Of a stretch of DNA of 6,947 bases, positions 5,418 through 6,947 are shown one piece after another (the stretch's first letter is position 1; each line of letters opens with the position of its first letter). Below the pieces are notes generated by a model that saw only the letters and a program-made list of their open reading frames with translations, searched no databases and had not been told where the DNA came from. The DNA is from Sulfitobacter sp. (lineage in GTDB: Bacteria > Pseudomonadota > Alphaproteobacteria > Rhodobacterales > Rhodobacteraceae), in the NCBI GenBank assembly GCA_024636405.1, contig JAGXHC010000232.1, positions 1-6,947 on the forward strand, read 5' to 3'. The translations under genes were made by a program, and so were the position numbers.

Positions 5418-6947
5418 TTAGCCATAAATTCGCAGCATTTCATTCAGATCGTCCAGTGTATTGGCCTCTTGCAACGGCTTGTCATGCCGCCAGCGTGACA
5501 TGCGCGGAAACCGCAGAGCGACGCCGGATTTATGGCGCGGGCTGGGCTGAATCCCCTCAAACGCGATTTCAAAGACATGGTGCGGCGTCACTTTGCGGAC
5601 CGGGCCAAACCGTTCCAGCGTGTTCTTGCGCACCCATGCGGTGATCTTGCGAAACTCGGCGTCGGTCAGCCCGGAGTATGCTTTGGTAAAGGGAACAAGG
5701 TCGTTGCCGTTCCAGACCGCAAAGGTGAAATCAGTAAAAAGATTGGCCCGGCGGCCAGACCCGGACTGCGCATAGATCATCACCGCGTCGATGGTCAGCG
5801 GATCAAGCTTCCATTTCCACCAGTCGCCCTTCTTGCGCCCGGCCAGATAGGGGCTGTCGGCGCGTTTAAGCATCAGGCCTTCGGCCTGGGCCGCGCGCGC
5901 AGACAGGCGCAGATCTGCGAGGTCCGACCATTGATCAAAGACGTGTTGCGGCGACAAGCGGACAGGCGCGTCAGGTGGCAGATCGGAACAGGCGGATTCC
6001 AGCAACGCGCGACGTTCTGAGAACGGGCGCGCGCGGATATCGGTGCCACCCCATTCCAGAAGGTCGTAAGCGTGCAAGACAACGGGTGCTTCGCTCAGCA
6101 GCTTTTTCGGCACCGTCTTGCGCCCGATCCGCGATTGCAAGGCATTGAAGGACGACGGCGATGCGGCGCCTTCGGGCCAGACCAGCAATTCACCGTCCAG
6201 CACCGTGCCGGGGGGAATGGGGTCGATGGCGCGCGCCAGTTCCGGAAAACGGTCGGTCATAAGCTCTTCGCCCCGCGACCAGACAAAGTAAGCCCCATCG
6301 CGCAAGATCAGTTGGCCGCGGATGCCATCCCATTTCCACTCTGCGCGCCAGTCGGTCGGGTCGCCCAGTGCGTCGGGTCCGTTCTCAAGCGCATACGCCA
6401 GATAAAAGGGGTAAGGGCGCGACGCGTCGGCCGTTGCATCCTGTGCCTCAATCAATGCGTGCCAAGTGACGTCATCGGGGTGCCAATTGCCCATCAGCCG
6501 ATGCGCCAGTTCCGGCTCGGGCTTGCCCGTCGCAAGAGCCAGGGCGCGCGTCATCAGCTTTTGACTGATCCCGACTCGAAAGCCGCCGGTAATCAGCTTG
6601 TTGAACACAAACCGCTCCGTGCCGCCCAAGTGCGCCCAGGCCTCTTGAACGAAGGTCTTGCGCGCAGGTTCATCAACATTAGAAAGATCACGCAAGGCAT
6701 TGATCCAAAACGAAAGGCTTTGATCATTGGTCGATCTATTCGGCGGAAGAACCAACGCAATGGTTTCAGCAAGATCCCCGACGATGGCATAGCTGTCTTC
6801 GAACAACCAAAGCGGCACGCCGGACAATTCAGACGCCCATTCGCGAAGCCGGGTGGTGGTGACGGCCCGTTTTGGTCGGCGTCCCGAAAAAAGGGCAATG
6901 GTCCAAAGCCTGTCTTCTTCGGGTGCGGTCGCGAAATATTCGGCCAA
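5418..6947 (-). CDS. ATP-dependent DNA ligase, N-terminus beyond the window edge
   Basis: The 509 visible residues cover almost the whole ligase. The reading frame is still open at the right edge, and I estimate about 20-35 N-terminal residues are missing; the TTG at 6947 is only an edge codon. Visible in order are a helical DNA-binding domain (about 1-190), nucleotidyl-transferase motif I EWKWDGIRG (203-211) with the AMP-accepting Lys205, WSRGEELMTDRFPEL (223-237), DGELLVW (251-257), motif III HAYDLLEW (292-299), motif IV AEGLMLKR (355-362), motif V WWKWKLDPLTIDAVM (376-390), and the OB-fold ending with LRFPRMSRWRHDKP (478-491, motif VI). The architecture matches the bacterial LigB-type ligase of the ligase-associated DNA-damage-response cluster (PP_1105-like, TIGR04120), which commonly sits beside a metallo-beta-lactamase-fold exonuclease and a Lhr-like helicase. 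No LigD-type polymerase domain is present in the visible part. It seals nicks using ATP, probably in repair. Confidence 0.93.
   Translation of the reverse strand: MAEYFATAPEEDRLWTIALFSGRRPKRAVTTTRLREWASELSGVPLWLFEDSYAIVGDLAETIALVLPPNRSTNDQSLSFWINALRDLSNVDEPARKTFVQEAWAHLGGTERFVFNKLITGGFRVGISQKLMTRALALATGKPEPELAHRLMGNWHPDDVTWHALIEAQDATADASRPYPFYLAYALENGPDALGDPTDWRAEWKWDGIRGQLILRDGAYFVWSRGEELMTDRFPELARAIDPIPPGTVLDGELLVWPEGAASPSSFNALQSRIGRKTVPKKLLSEAPVVLHAYDLLEWGGTDIRARPFSERRALLESACSDLPPDAPVRLSPQHVFDQWSDLADLRLSARAAQAEGLMLKRADSPYLAGRKKGDWWKWKLDPLTIDAVMIYAQSGSGRRANLFTDFTFAVWNGNDLVPFTKAYSGLTDAEFRKITAWVRKNTLERFGPVRKVTPHHVFEIAFEGIQPSPRHKSGVALRFPRMSRWRHDKPLQEANTLDDLNEMLRIYG

Noticed and set aside
4133..5644. 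503-codon plus-strand frame
   Set aside because: It lies antisense to pepF and the ligase end, both of which carry complete family motifs; a high-GC shadow frame.
1..6947. CRISPR array, insertion-sequence ends or an undescribed defence system
   Set aside because: No regularly spaced long repeats, no transposase and no defence-type genes; all sizable genes are recognisable housekeeping families.

Overview
The window looks like core chromosome of an alphaproteobacterium of the Rhodobacteraceae (Roseobacter group). The grounds are the high-GC coding style, an RpoHI-type heat-shock sigma factor, a RluD with the insertion I associate with this family, a small membrane protein typical of the family divergent from rluD, and a tRNA-His 3' end with discriminator A73. 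A73 in tRNA-His is a known alphaproteobacterial peculiarity. The placement comes from reading the proteins, not from a database search.

Layout. Positions 1-405 hold no convincing gene. They carry a cluster of helically phased short repeats (GGGGGAC, TGATGGACG, TAGACA) that ends beside a tRNA-His fragment. The fragment (406-455) has canonical anticodon arm, variable loop, T arm and CCA end but no matching 5' half. The simplest reading is the far (attR-like) end of an element that integrated into tRNA-His and lies mostly to the left of the window. A short membrane protein (481-765, minus strand) and rluD (764-1831, plus strand) then diverge from a shared CATG. Next come rpoH (1982-2878) behind a promoter that looks sigma-32 dependent, a strong terminator, and a YbiI-type zinc-finger gene (2954-3223).

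The minus strand meets this series with no gap at 3223/3224. It carries a small two-helix membrane protein (3224-3511), the M3 oligopeptidase pepF (3527-5347) and an ATP-dependent DNA ligase (5418-6947) whose N-terminus lies beyond the right edge. The three are closely spaced and are probably co-transcribed in the order ligase, pepF, membrane protein.

Functional themes are housekeeping and stress: rRNA modification (RluD), heat-shock transcription (RpoH), peptide turnover (PepF) and DNA repair (ligase). I see no undescribed multi-gene system. The most interesting points are the tRNA-His fragment with its phased repeats and the regulatory architecture upstream of rpoH.
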